A DNA stretch of 23,573 nt from Streptosporangiaceae bacterium (GCA_030040475.1 JASHTQ010000076.1:1-23573); one strand, 5' to 3'; numbered from the stretch's first letter, positions 1-8,084 are shown. Notes: generated by a model from the letters alone, not told the origin. Numbers and translations: made by a program.

Positions 1-492
1 CTGGCCGAGCAGCCGTGCCTGCCGGACCAGGTCCGAGGCGCGCCGGGATCCGAGCCGCGGCGGGATCTGGTGCAGCAGCGGCCCGAGCACCCGGCCGATG
101 CCGGCCAGATGCTCGACGTACCTGGGGTAGGCGTCGGCGTCCTTCACCGAGAACCGCGCTATCTCCGCCCGGCGCAAGGTCGGGTTGTCGGGCAGCCGCA
201 GGTACCGGCCGTCCGCCCGCGGCGCGAAGTACGGTCCCTGCGGGTACACGTGGTAGCCGTGCTGTTCCAGCCGCAGGTCGCGCACGAGGTCGGGCGGCAG
301 CAGCGAGACCACGTAGGACAGCGACGTCACCGTGTACTCGGGCCCGAACGGATGCTCGCTCACCGCCGCGCCGCCCGTCACCCCGCGCCGCTCGCACACC
401 ACCACCGTGAGCCCGGCCCTGGCGAGATACGCCGCCGCGACCAGCCCGTTGTGCCCGCCGCCCACCACAACCACGTCCGCCTGTGCCGTCAC
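1..492 (-). CDS. FAD-dependent oxidoreductase, PYROXD2/phytoene-desaturase-like (N-terminal part, cut by window edge)
   Basis: This is the first 164 codons of a minus-strand gene that continues past base 1. The protein opens with a Rossmann FAD-binding motif (VVVVGGGHNGLVAAAYLARA, about residues 7-26), then VCERRGVTGG, where the Glu at the end of beta-2 would bind the FAD ribose. That opening, with GGGHNG, is typical of the PYROXD2-like branch of the phytoene-desaturase superfamily of flavin oxidoreductases, which are usually about 500 residues and soluble. The substrate cannot be inferred. The start is GTG at 492, chosen because GAAAGGGG lies about 8 nt upstream and the FAD motif follows almost at once. 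It is divergent from the amidohydrolase gene across a 132-bp gap containing a palindrome. The family is seen directly; the specific function is unknown. Confidence 0.85.
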   Translation of the reverse strand, partial: MTAQADVVVVGGGHNGLVAAAYLARAGLTVVVCERRGVTGGAAVSEHPFGPEYTVTSLSYVVSLLPPDLVRDLRLEQHGYHVYPQGPYFAPRADGRYLRLPDNPTLRRAEIARFSVKDADAYPRYVEHLAGIGRVLGPLLHQIPPRLGSRRASDLVRQARLLGQ

Positions 493-526
493 CGGCGACC
501 CCTTTCTCGCAGATCGTCCTCAGCTG

Positions 527-561
527 ACGGTACGGGATGGCGGTGACCGGCTTCGTCACCG
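527..561. promoter_or_regulatory. Divergent intergenic control region with a 7-7-7 palindrome
   Basis: The gap between the two divergent genes holds a perfect inverted repeat: CGGTGAC (541-547), a 7-nt spacer, GTCACCG (555-561). On the minus strand TACCGT (527-532) fits the actinobacterial TANNNT -10 consensus and would serve the flavin oxidoreductase gene. The palindrome then falls about where the -35 element should be, as expected for an operator. No regulator gene is adjacent in the window, so the binding protein is unknown. Confidence 0.35.
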
Positions 562-624
562 ATGCTGTAAGGACCACGCGACGAACCCAGAAGAGACGAA
601 CCGAAACGAACGGAGCGCGACACG

Positions 625-1491
625 GTGGACAGCTCGCCCGTCACGATCGCGGTCGCCCAGCTGGCGATCACCATCGGTGAGCCCGACGCCAACCGGCAGG
701 CCGCGGCCGGCGCGGTGGCCGAGGCTGCCGCGGCCGGCGCCCGGCTCGTGGTCCTGCCCGAGCTGTGCGATTCGGGCTACGTCTTCGGCGACGATCCCGA
801 GAAGGCGCCGGCCGAGGCCCGCGGCCTCGCCTCACGGGCCGGCGACAGCGTCACGCTGCGGCAGTGGCGCGCCCTCGCCGCCGCGCACCAGGTCGTCATC
901 GTCGGCGGGTTCTGCGAGCTCGGCGGTGACGACCGCCTCTACAACAGCGCGGCCGTCGTCGACGCGTCCGGAACCCTGGCCGTGTACCGCAAGGCGCACC
1001 TGTGGGACAAGGAGAAGCTCGTCTTCACCCCCGGCGACGCGCACCCGCCGCTTGTCGACCTGGACTTCGGCCGGGTCGCCGTGATGATCTGCTACGACCT
1101 GGAGTTCCCCGAATGGACCCGGCTGGCCGCGCTGGCCGGCGCCGACCTGATCGCGGCCCCGGTGAACTGGCCCGCCGCGAGCTGGCCGACGGGGGAGCGC
1201 CCCGCCGAGGTGATCAAGGCCCAGGCCGCGGCCGCCACCAACGGGGTGTTCGTCGCGGTGGCCGACCGGTCAGGGACCGAACGCGGCGTGGACTGGATCA
1301 GCGGCTCGGTCATCGTCGGCCCCGGCGGCTACCCGCTGGCCGGCCCCGTCCTCGCCGACCGGCCGGCCGTGCTGACCGCGACCTGCGACCTGATAAGCGC
1401 CAGGGACAAGAGCCTGGACGGCGACAACGACCTGCTCGCCGACCGCCGCCCGGCCCTGTACCAGGAGCAACACCACGACCGGCGGCGCTGA
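625..1491 (+). CDS. Carbon-nitrogen hydrolase (nitrilase superfamily amidase)
   Basis: A 288-residue cytoplasmic hydrolase of the nitrilase/amidase superfamily, which cleaves non-peptide C-N bonds (amides, carbamoyl groups, nitriles) through a cysteine thioester intermediate. The catalytic triad is visible: Glu46 in VVLPELCDSGY, Lys123 in YRKAHLWDKE and Cys156 in VAVMICYDLEFPEW. The length is normal for a single-domain member. The CYDLEFPE signature is typical of amidases rather than true nitrilases. The start is GTG at 625, with a modest purine-rich stretch (cggagcg) upstream, and it gives the family's usual VTIAVAQLAI N-terminus. It ends 19 bp before the convergent alcohol dehydrogenase gene. 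The true substrate cannot be read from the sequence; omega-amidase- or N-carbamoyl-hydrolase-like activity is possible. Confidence 0.9.
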   Translation: MDSSPVTIAVAQLAITIGEPDANRQAAAGAVAEAAAAGARLVVLPELCDSGYVFGDDPEKAPAEARGLASRAGDSVTLRQWRALAAAHQVVIVGGFCELGGDDRLYNSAAVVDASGTLAVYRKAHLWDKEKLVFTPGDAHPPLVDLDFGRVAVMICYDLEFPEWTRLAALAGADLIAAPVNWPAASWPTGERPAEVIKAQAAAATNGVFVAVADRSGTERGVDWISGSVIVGPGGYPLAGPVLADRPAVLTATCDLISARDKSLDGDNDLLADRRPALYQEQHHDRRR

Positions 1492-1510
1492 TCCCGCCTA
1501 AGCCCGCGTC

Positions 1511-2548
1511 CTAGCCCGCCAGCAGCCGGACGACCGTCATGCCGGCCGTCGCGCCGAGCTCGTCCATCGCGGCCAGCGCCCGCCCGGCGTCCTCCAGCGC
1601 GATCACCGCCCCGACCAGCAGCCCGGGCCGCAACGTCCCGTCCGCGACCATGTTCATCATCGGCGGGTAGTCCCCGGCCGCCATCCCGTGCGACCCGTAG
1701 ATCTCCAGTTCCCGCGCCACCACCAGGTCCATCGGCAGCGCCGTCGCCCCGTCGAGCAGCAGTCCGACCTGCACGTGCCGACCCCGCCGCCGCAGGCACC
1801 GCACCGAGCAGTCCGCCGTCCGCGCCGACCCGAGCGCGTCCACCGACACGTGCGCCCCGCCCCCGGTAACCTCCGCAACCGCCGCCGCCGTATCCCCAGA
1901 ACTGCCGTCCACGACCACCTCCGCGCCAAGCTCCCGCGCCCGCTCCAGCGCCGCGGGAACCACGTCCACCGCCACCACCCGCGCCCCGCGCGCCGTCCCG
2001 ATGAGAACCGCCGACAGCCCCACCCCGCCGCACCCGTGCACGGCCAGCCACTCCCCGGCCCGCACCCGCCCGTGCGCGGTGACCGCACGGAACGCGGTGG
2101 CGAACCGGCACCCAAGGCACGCGGCGGTCACGAAGTCCACGGAAGCCGGCACCGCGACCAGGTTCGCGTCCGCCGCGTGTACCGCCACGAGCTCCGCGAA
2201 CGACCCGGGCCCGGTAAACCCCGGCTGAGTCTGCCAAGGGCACACCTGCGCGTCCCCGCCCAGGCAGAACTCACACCGCCCGCACCCGCAAGCGAACGGC
2301 GCCGTCACCCGGTCCCCGACCCGCCACCGGGCGACCGACGGCCCCGCAGACGCCACCACCCCGGCGAACTCGTGCCCCCCGATGTGCGGCAGCGTCACCG
2401 GATCGTGCCCCCGCCAGGCATGCCAGTCCGACCGGCACACCCCGGTCGCGCCCACCGCGATCACGACACCGTCCGCCGGGCAGACCGGGGCGGCCACGTC
2501 CGCAACCGAGGGCATGACCCCGTACCCGGAGTACACGACCGCCCTCAT
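1511..2548 (-). CDS. Zinc-dependent alcohol dehydrogenase (MDR superfamily)
   Basis: A 345-residue medium-chain dehydrogenase that oxidises an alcohol or reduces an aldehyde with NAD(P). Catalytic zinc ligands are Cys38 (GVCRSDWHAW) and His59-Glu60 (GGHEFAG), with Cys147 in the third-ligand region. The structural zinc loop is intact at Cys89, Cys92, Cys95 and Cys103. The nucleotide-binding motif GCGGVG sits at 172-177, and Asp195 at the end of beta-2 favours NAD over NADP. The pattern GCRFATAFRA and GRHVQVGL matches the Zn-ADH subgroup found widely in actinobacteria. The open frame extends 88 codons further upstream, but that part is a shadow of the regulator gene. The true start is ATG at 2548, which overlaps the regulator's stop as ATGA, so the two are probably translationally coupled. 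The physiological substrate is unknown. Confidence 0.9.
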   Translation of the reverse strand: MRAVVYSGYGVMPSVADVAAPVCPADGVVIAVGATGVCRSDWHAWRGHDPVTLPHIGGHEFAGVVASAGPSVARWRVGDRVTAPFACGCGRCEFCLGGDAQVCPWQTQPGFTGPGSFAELVAVHAADANLVAVPASVDFVTAACLGCRFATAFRAVTAHGRVRAGEWLAVHGCGGVGLSAVLIGTARGARVVAVDVVPAALERARELGAEVVVDGSSGDTAAAVAEVTGGGAHVSVDALGSARTADCSVRCLRRRGRHVQVGLLLDGATALPMDLVVARELEIYGSHGMAAGDYPPMMNMVADGTLRPGLLVGAVIALEDAGRALAAMDELGATAGMTVVRLLAG

Positions 2549-3555
2549 GACCCAGCCGGACGATCGAGCAGCCCAAGCCCCAGCTCCGAGGCCTGGTACA
2601 GCACCATGCGCCCGGATCGCTGCCGGTCCACGAGCCCGCCGCGATGCAGCACCGCCAGATGCTGCGAGACCGCCGAAGCGGTAACCCCGAACCGGAGGGC
2701 CAGCGCGCTCGTGGTGGCCGGCGACCGCAGCGCGCCGAGCAGCCGCGCCCGCGCCGGACCCAACAGGTCCTCCACGGGCCGGGGCACCACCCCGCAGACG
2801 CCGCCCTCCCACACCGCCGCGGTCCCCCGAGCCGGGTAGATCAGCGTGGTCTGGGAACTGGTTGCCCTGCTCAGCGACACAATCGGCCAGTTGAACACGC
2901 TCGGCATGAGCACTACCCCGTCAGGTCCCAGCATGACCCGGAAAGGCGACGGGCTCTCGTCGCTGTCGTCCAGGGTGAGCGTCCCGCCCGACCAGCGCAG
3001 GTCAGGATGCAGGTCGCCGAACAGCGACCGTGCACCGCCACCGGCAAGCAGCCCGGCGCGGTAGGCAATGTCGGCGTCGAGAACGGAGCAGATCCTCTCC
3101 CAGTGCGGGGCGATGAGCCGGTCGTGGAACTCGGCAAGCTCGGCGGCTATCTCCGCCAGCGATTCCCGCGGTCGCTCGAAAAGCTCAGTCGCGCTGTCCG
3201 GCCACGGGTCCTCACCGAACACCCGGCGCAGGCTGGCCTGGACCGGCTCGGCGGGTGTCGCGCGCACCCGGGCCAGCTCGGCGTCGATTCCCGGCGCCCT
3301 GACGGCGGGCGCGGGCACCAGGAACTCCGGATAGACGGTCAGGCCGTTCACGATGAGCGGCCACGTCCTTGCCATCCGCAGCGCTCGCCGGTCAAGCTGC
3401 GCCCGGGCCCAGCGGACCCACGGCAGGTTGACCGCGGGCGGCCTCGGGTTGGCCAGCAGCAGCATCGCCCTGCTCGTCTCGCTCAGCGGCGAGATCGCGA
3501 ACCTGCTCGCGGCAAGGTCCGCCACGTCCAATTCCAGCGTCAGCTTCATCGCCAT
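2545..3555 (-). CDS. ArsR-family transcriptional regulator with N-terminal DUF5937-like domain
   Basis: A 336-residue protein with a long N-terminal domain (about 1-250) resembling the actinobacterial DUF5937 region, with LPWVRWARAQLDR, a YPEFL segment and DAELARVRATPAEPV. A C-terminal ArsR-type winged helix-turn-helix follows (about 265-325): LLGPARARLLGALRSPATTSALALRFGVTASAVSQHLAVLHRGGLV. No metal-binding cysteine pair is seen in the HTH, so it is unlikely to sense metals in the classical ArsR way; the N-terminal domain may bind the ligand. It is first in a two-gene operon with the alcohol dehydrogenase and divergent from an MFS exporter, and it probably represses both. A palindrome lies 15 bp upstream of its start. 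The start could be ATG 3555 or ATG 3549; neither has a clear ribosome-binding site. Confidence 0.85.
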   Translation of the reverse strand: MAMKLTLELDVADLAASRFAISPLSETSRAMLLLANPRPPAVNLPWVRWARAQLDRRALRMARTWPLIVNGLTVYPEFLVPAPAVRAPGIDAELARVRATPAEPVQASLRRVFGEDPWPDSATELFERPRESLAEIAAELAEFHDRLIAPHWERICSVLDADIAYRAGLLAGGGARSLFGDLHPDLRWSGGTLTLDDSDESPSPFRVMLGPDGVVLMPSVFNWPIVSLSRATSSQTTLIYPARGTAAVWEGGVCGVVPRPVEDLLGPARARLLGALRSPATTSALALRFGVTASAVSQHLAVLHRGGLVDRQRSGRMVLYQASELGLGLLDRPAGS

Positions 3556-3569
3556 ACCCGAACCGAGGA

Positions 3570-3586
3570 TTAAGCAGTGGACTTAA
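3570..3586. promoter_or_regulatory. Candidate operator for the ArsR-type regulator
   Basis: An inverted repeat TTAAG (3570-3574), 7-nt spacer, CTTAA (3582-3586) lies inside the 53-bp gap between the divergent regulator and exporter genes. It is strikingly AT-rich for this DNA. On the minus strand TACGGT (3586-3591) could be the -10 of the regulator, so a protein bound here would block its start site and also sit upstream of the exporter. This is the expected place for an autoregulatory operator. Binding is inferred, not shown. Confidence 0.5.
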
Positions 3587-3608
3587 CCGTAGCTGGCCGG
3601 CCCTCTGC

Positions 3609-4871
3609 ATGCCCATCCTGGCGAGCATGACCGAGACAAGGGCCGACCCCAAGGCCACCCAGAAGCCGAGGCTCGGGCGGCACTACTGGCGTATCTGGTG
3701 GGCTAACGCGATCAGCAGCACCGGGGACGGCGCGTTCGTGGCCGCGCTGCCGCTGCTCGCCGTCGCCATCACCAGGGATCCGCGCCTGGTCTCGGTCGTC
3801 ACCGCTGCCTTCTACCTGCCCTGGATGCTCCTGTCGCTGCCGGCCGGCGCGATCGTCGACCGGCACGACCGCGCCACGCTGATGTGGCGGTCCCAGGCCG
3901 TCCAGGCCGCGATCGTGGCCGCGGTCACGATCGGGATCGTCTTCCACCAGGCGAGCATCGCGGTGCTCGGCCTGGCCGCATTCGGCCTCGGCTGCGCCGA
4001 GGTCATCTTCAGCAACGCCGCGCAGGCCGTGCTCCCCGCCCTGGTGCCGCCCGAACTCCTGGCGAAGGCCAACGGCAGCCAGCAGATCAGCCTGACGGTG
4101 GGGGAGTCGTTCATCGGCCCGCCGGTCGGCAGCCTGCTGTTCGCCGCCGCCGCCGCGCTGCCGTTCGGCCTGGACGCCGCCTCCTTCGCCGGCTCGGCCG
4201 CGCTCGTCGCCACGCTGCCCAAGACCGCCAAGACAGGCCGGGACACGGAAACCAAGATCCGCACCCAGATCCGCGAGGGCCTGCGCTGGCTGACCAGGCA
4301 CCGCCTGCTGCGCGTGGTCGCCGTCCTGCTCGGCGTCTACAACTTCGCCAACCAGATGGGCCAGGCCATCCTGGTCCTGCTGGCCACGGTCACGCTGCAC
4401 GTCGGCACCAGGGGCTACGGCCTGCTGCTCGCCGCCACGGCCGTGGGCAGCGTGATCGGGGGCCTGGTCAGCCCCAAGCTGACCGCCAGGCTCGGCATGC
4501 TGCCCTCGCTGGTCCTCGGCGGGGCGATCGACGCCGCCGTCTTCGTCGGCATCGGGCTGGCCCCGGACGCGGTCGTGGCGGCGGTCCTGCTGGCAGGCCA
4601 GGGGTTCGGCGTCGCGCTGTGGAACGTGGTCACGGTCAGCCTCCGCCAGCAGATCGTGCCCGCGCGCCTGCTCGGCCGGGTCAACAGCGTCTACCGCATG
4701 CTCGGCTGGGGCCTGATGCCGGTCGGCGCGCTGGCCGGCGGCTTCGTCGCGCACGCGGCGGGCCTGCGCGCCCCCTACGTGGTCGCGGGCGTGCTGTGCG
4801 GCCTGTCCCTGCTGGTCGCGCTCCCGCTGCTACGCGTCGCCGCTCTCGCGGGCGATGCCGAAGAACGGTGA
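3609..4871 (+). CDS. MFS transporter, EntS/MFS_3-type drug or metabolite exporter
   Basis: A 420-residue integral membrane protein of the major facilitator superfamily with about 12 hydrophobic segments. Recognisable signatures are WWANAISSTGDGAF in helix 1, LPAGAIVDRHDRATLM in the helix 2-3 loop (the MFS A-like motif with DRHDR) and a second-half counterpart SPKLTARLGML. This pattern fits proton-driven efflux proteins related to EntS/MFS_3 that export small hydrophobic molecules. It is divergent from the ArsR-type regulator, so its substrate is probably that regulator's inducer, perhaps related to the alcohol or aldehyde handled by the neighbouring dehydrogenase (inference). ATG 3609 has no clear ribosome-binding site; ATG 3627 is an equally plausible start and would remove six residues. 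The last 42 bp overlap the 3' end of the convergent permease gene. Confidence 0.9.
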   Translation: MPILASMTETRADPKATQKPRLGRHYWRIWWANAISSTGDGAFVAALPLLAVAITRDPRLVSVVTAAFYLPWMLLSLPAGAIVDRHDRATLMWRSQAVQAAIVAAVTIGIVFHQASIAVLGLAAFGLGCAEVIFSNAAQAVLPALVPPELLAKANGSQQISLTVGESFIGPPVGSLLFAAAAALPFGLDAASFAGSAALVATLPKTAKTGRDTETKIRTQIREGLRWLTRHRLLRVVAVLLGVYNFANQMGQAILVLLATVTLHVGTRGYGLLLAATAVGSVIGGLVSPKLTARLGMLPSLVLGGAIDAAVFVGIGLAPDAVVAAVLLAGQGFGVALWNVVTVSLRQQIVPARLLGRVNSVYRMLGWGLMPVGALAGGFVAHAAGLRAPYVVAGVLCGLSLLVALPLLRVAALAGDAEER

Positions 4872-6263
4872 GCGCAGCCCGAACCGCGCGACGAACATCA
4901 AGATCACGCCGACGCCGACGACGCCGAGAATCGACCAGTTCTCCGGCGCGCCCGCCAGCTGCATCGACCGGAAGATGATCCAGACGAGGAAGACCGCCGC
5001 GCCAAGCGGCAGCACGCCAAGCCACACCAGGTCCCAGGGCCGCGCCAGGATGCGCCGCCGGTAGTACACGATGGTGGCCAGCGCGGTGAGCACGTAGAAC
5101 GCGGAGAACAGCAGCCCGGTCGCGTCCACCACGTAGGTGAACGCGTTCTGCACCGAGGTGGCAAGCAGGTACACCCAGGTGATCGCGATCACGAAGAACC
5201 CGACCACCACGCTGGCCGCGACCGGGGTGGCGAACCGCCGCGACACGATGGCCAGGGACGGCGGCAGCACCCGCCGCTCGGCCATGCCGTACACGATCCG
5301 CGCCGTGATCACGATCCCGGCGCCGGTACTCGCGATCGCCGACAGCGCGACCGACAGCGCCAGCACCTTCGCCCACCCGCCGCCGCCCATCGCCTGGGCG
5401 ATGGTGACCAGCGGGGACGCTGAGCTCTGCAGCTTGGCCGGCGAGATGACGCCCTGCAGGCCCACCGTGGCCAGCGTGTAGATCACCGCGAGCAACGCGA
5501 CCGCGATCAGCACCGCCTTGCCCGGGTTGGTGTGCCGCCGCGTGGTTTCCTCGTTGACGTAGATGGCCCCGTCCCACCCGGTGAACATGAACACCGCGAT
5601 GAGGAACCCGGCCGCCGCGCTGCCGTGCCCGCCGATCCCGTCCGGATTGAACCAGCCGCTGGTAATCGGATAGCTGCCATGCCCGTGCGAGGCCACGAAT
5701 ATCAGCCCTGCGATCCCGAATCCGATCAGGATCACGTACTCGATCAGCGCCATCCCGACCTGGGTGCGCGCCGTGATCTTGATTCCGATAACGGCTATGA
5801 CCAGAACGATCAGCCCGAGCGCGGTGTCGATGCCGATATTGCCCCAGGTGTTATTCGAATTGTTCCCGAAGGCGGCCAGGACGGTCGGCGCGAGGATCTC
5901 GACGCCGCTTATCGTGCCGAGGATGTAGGCGGCCACCATCAGCCATCCGGTCTGGTAGCCCAGGTACGGGTTGATCGCCCGTCCCACCCATTCGAACGAC
6001 GCGCCGGCGTTGGCGCTCCACATGTTCAGCCGCCGGTAGGCGTTGGCGATGATGAGCATGGGGATCGCGGTCAGGATGATGACCGGCCCGCTGCCGTACG
6101 CCGCCGCGGCGGCGAGGGCCGCGATCGTCAGCCCAACCGAGGCGGCCGGCGCCGAGGCAGCCATGCCGATGACGGTGTCCTGCACTACCCCGATCGCGTC
6201 GGGCTCAAGCTCTCCGGGCGCCTGATCGGCCACGTTGACGGGAACTGCGGATCGATCGGTCAT
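4830..6263 (-). CDS. APC-family amino acid permease
   Basis: A 477-residue membrane protein with about 12 predicted helices, of the amino acid-polyamine-organocation superfamily, importing an amino acid or related amine by cation coupling. Typical features are the first broken helix (GMAASAPAASVGLTIAALAA), GASFEWVGRAINPYLGYQTG in helix 3 and FTGWDGAIYVNEETTRRHTNPG around helix 6, which matches the substrate-contacting helix 6 of this superfamily. The closest general type is the actinobacterial AA_permease_2 group; the substrate is unknown. The start is ATG at 6263, with GCGGAG about 5 nt upstream. A possible -10, TATAAC, lies at 6299-6304. It is a single-gene transcription unit. Its 3' end overlaps the convergent MFS gene by 42 bp, so both C-termini are encoded in the same stretch. 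Confidence 0.9.
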   Translation of the reverse strand: MTDRSAVPVNVADQAPGELEPDAIGVVQDTVIGMAASAPAASVGLTIAALAAAAAYGSGPVIILTAIPMLIIANAYRRLNMWSANAGASFEWVGRAINPYLGYQTGWLMVAAYILGTISGVEILAPTVLAAFGNNSNNTWGNIGIDTALGLIVLVIAVIGIKITARTQVGMALIEYVILIGFGIAGLIFVASHGHGSYPITSGWFNPDGIGGHGSAAAGFLIAVFMFTGWDGAIYVNEETTRRHTNPGKAVLIAVALLAVIYTLATVGLQGVISPAKLQSSASPLVTIAQAMGGGGWAKVLALSVALSAIASTGAGIVITARIVYGMAERRVLPPSLAIVSRRFATPVAASVVVGFFVIAITWVYLLATSVQNAFTYVVDATGLLFSAFYVLTALATIVYYRRRILARPWDLVWLGVLPLGAAVFLVWIIFRSMQLAGAPENWSILGVVGVGVILMFVARFGLRSPFFGIARESGDA

Positions 6264-6298
6264 GTCGGCTCCGCTTCTGCGACATCAGGTGCAGATGA

Positions 6299-6304
6299 GT
6301 TATA
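6299..6304 (-). promoter_or_regulatory. Possible -10 element of the permease gene
   Basis: The minus strand reads TATAAC here, about 36 nt upstream of the permease start, an AT-rich island in GC-rich DNA. No convincing -35 is visible. The rest of the 199-bp gap (6264-6462) holds no gene; it contains a T6 tract on the plus strand near 6402 without a convincing stem. Confidence 0.3.
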
Positions 6305-6462
6305 TCCGCATTGTGGCGTCTCCAGAGTCAGTAATCCAGACCAAAGACCGCCCCGATGACCGTCGGCTCACCCCGTCAGCGCCGCGGTGGTCGGCCTCTT
6401 TTTTCATTTATGCCGAACGAGCAGTGGTTCGTCACCCAGGTCCGCGAACCAGGCCCAGGTGG

Positions 6463-6912
6463 TTAGCCTTTCCCGTGGTTCTCCAGCCGCTTCTTCAGCT
6501 TCTCGCAACTCTCCGGCACTTCCTTGCGTGCCTGGCCGATCGCCACGGGAACGATCAATCTGCCGATCCCGTAACCGGTGAATTCGACCCTGATCGTGAC
6601 CCGCGATCGCGTGCCGTCCCCGATCGGGTCCACGCTGACGCGCACATTCACCCTGATGGGACCGTCGATTCCCCGAATGGCCCAGGTCCTGGGCGGGCTG
6701 ATCTCGGTAATCTCCGACGTCGAGGTCCTGTCCTTCCCGCCGATCTGCCGCGTCATCACGCACAGTGATCCGGCCCGCTGCGTTCCGTCGCCCTCGATGT
6801 GCGCCTCGACCACCCCGTCCTGCCACTCCCCGAACCGCGAGGGATCCGTGACATAGGCAAACACCTCGTCGGCGCCCCGGCCGATGTCGACCCGCGACAC
6901 AATCTCCGCCAT
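6463..6912 (-). CDS. SRPBCC-family (START/Bet v1-like) protein
   Basis: A 149-residue soluble protein of the SRPBCC helix-grip fold. The N-terminus MAEIVSRVDIGRGADEVFAYVTDPSRFGEWQDGV is the standard opening of the polyketide-cyclase/dehydrase-like subgroup, where a beta strand is followed by a helix starting at the ADEVFAYV segment. The alternating strands end in the family's long C-terminal helix (about residues 124-147), which lines a hydrophobic ligand cavity. Length is usual. No enzymatic residues can be assigned; such proteins often bind lipids or other hydrophobic ligands. The start is ATG at 6912 with a very strong ribosome-binding site (GGGAAGGGAG) upstream. It is divergent from the sulfotransferase gene and probably shares its control region, so the two may respond to the same signal (inference). 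Confidence 0.88.
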   Translation of the reverse strand: MAEIVSRVDIGRGADEVFAYVTDPSRFGEWQDGVVEAHIEGDGTQRAGSLCVMTRQIGGKDRTSTSEITEISPPRTWAIRGIDGPIRVNVRVSVDPIGDGTRSRVTIRVEFTGYGIGRLIVPVAIGQARKEVPESCEKLKKRLENHGKG

Positions 6913-7005
6913 GCCGGCTCCCTTCCCTATCCGTCAGCCCACCCTAGGGCCAGGCCCACTCTCCCCAGGTACGGGTAGGGGTACAGGTAGAGGTAGCCGG
7001 AGTCT

Positions 7006-7040
7006 GTATTACTAACTAAACTGACCGGTAATATTTAGTT
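7006..7040. promoter_or_regulatory. Overlapping divergent promoters with an AT-rich palindrome
   Basis: A perfect inverted repeat, AACTAAA (7014-7020) and TTTAGTT (7034-7040) with a 13-nt spacer, stands out from the GC-rich surroundings. TAATAT (plus strand, 7029-7034) is a good -10 for the sulfotransferase gene. TAATAC (minus strand, 7006-7011) is a good -10 for the SRPBCC gene. The spacing of 17 bp means each -10 sits where the other promoter's -35 would be. The palindrome covers the plus -10 and much of the shared core, so one repressor could silence both genes. Confidence 0.5.
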
Positions 7041-7058
7041 CGCTTCCCTGGAGGCCCC

Positions 7059-8084
7059 GTGTCGATGCCCGATTTCCTGGTGATCGGCGCTCCGAAGGCG
7101 GGCACCACGGCGCTGCACGCGGCGCTGGCCCGGCACCCTGGGCTCTACATGTCACCGATCAAGGAGCCCAAGTTCTTCCTCACCGACGGCCCGCCGCCCA
7201 CCAAGGGCGGCCCGGGAGACGCGCTGACCTACCGCGAGCATGTATGGCGCCGCGCGGATTACGAGGCCCTGTTCGACCCGGCCCCGCCCGGTACCCTCCG
7301 CGGCGAGTCGACCCCGCTCTACCTCTACGACCGCGCCGCGGTGCAGCGGATACGCACCGCCATTCCCGATGCCAAGCTGATCGTGATCGTCCGCGATCCG
7401 GTGGAACGGGCGCACTCCAACTGGACCCATCTGTGGTCGGCGGGCCTCGAGCCGGTCGGCGACTTCGTGCGGGCCTGCGGCCAGGAGGAGCGGCGGATCG
7501 CCGCGGGCTGGGCCAGCTTCTGGCACTACGCCGGGCTGGGCCGCTACGGCGAGCAACTGGAGTACCTGTTCACGCTGTTCCCCCGCGAGCAGGTCCTCGT
7601 CCTGCGCTACCGGCTGCTCGTCGACGAGCCCGCGCAGACCCTGGACCGGATCTGCGCGTTCCTCGGCGTCGAGCCGGGCCTGCTGACCGAGATACCGCGG
7701 CAGAACGTCACCTCCCACCCCGAATCCACCGCGTCGCACCGTGCCGTGTCGGTGGCCCAGCGGGCGGCCAGCGCGCTGGGCAGCTGGATCCCCGGCCTGA
7801 CCGCTGCCACGCTGACCGGCCCGCTCGAGCGATTCCTGCAGCGGCACAGCCGCGAGCGCCAGCCGTTGAGCTGGCAGCAGCGCCAGCAGCTCGTGCCGCG
7901 GTTCGAGGCCGACATCAGGCTCCTCGAGAGCGTCCTCGGCGAGGACTTCAGCGACTGGGTGCGCCCGCGGGAGCGCTCTGGCGGCATGGTCGGCGGCAGG
8001 CCGGCCGGGCAGGGTCAAGCCAGGAACGGGCGGCCCGCCTCGGTCTCGCCCTCGGGGTCGTCCTCAGCGCAGCTCGGTGAGTAG
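7059..8084 (+). CDS. PAPS-dependent sulfotransferase
   Basis: A 341-residue sulfotransferase that transfers sulfate from PAPS to a hydroxyl or amine acceptor. The 5'-phosphosulfate loop is GAPKAGTT (residues 10-17). The 3'-phosphate-binding motif is [12 protein letters not shown] (about 111-122), whose Arg and Ser contact the nucleotide. Downstream [23 protein letters not shown] is the usual C-terminal part of bacterial and heparan-type sulfotransferase domains. The acceptor cannot be told; lipids, glycans and secondary metabolites are all possible. GGAGG lies at 7050-7054, so either GTG 7059 (4 nt) or ATG 7065 (10 nt) may be the start; they differ by two residues. The C-terminal 45 or so residues are low-complexity and rich in Gly, Ser and Arg. 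The last 21 bp overlap the convergent propeller gene. Confidence 0.9.
   Translation: MSMPDFLVIGAPKAGTTALHAALARHPGLYMSPIKEPKFFLTDGPPPTKGGPGDALTYREHVWRRADYEALFDPAPPGTLRGESTPLYLYDRAAVQRIRTAIPDAKLIVIVRDPVERAHSNWTHLWSAGLEPVGDFVRACGQEERRIAAGWASFWHYAGLGRYGEQLEYLFTLFPREQVLVLRYRLLVDEPAQTLDRICAFLGVEPGLLTEIPRQNVTSHPESTASHRAVSVAQRAASALGSWIPGLTAATLTGPLERFLQRHSRERQPLSWQQRQQLVPRFEADIRLLESVLGEDFSDWVRPRERSGGMVGGRPAGQGQARNGRPASVSPSGSSSAQLGE

Noticed and set aside
2549..2812. Upstream extension of the alcohol dehydrogenase frame
   Set aside because: It overlaps the regulator's HTH coding region in another frame and has no family similarity. ATG 2548 gives the standard MRAVVY start.
3570..4754. A 394-codon minus-strand open frame opposite the MFS gene
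   Set aside because: Asp/Gln/His-rich shadow of the exporter; no domain.
6395..6410. T6 tract on the plus strand as an intrinsic terminator
   Set aside because: The upstream bases do not form a convincing stem, and no plus-strand gene ends there.
6961..7000. Run of GGTA/GGTAG units as a tandem repeat
   Set aside because: Units are irregular in length and spacing, and no feature is attached to them.
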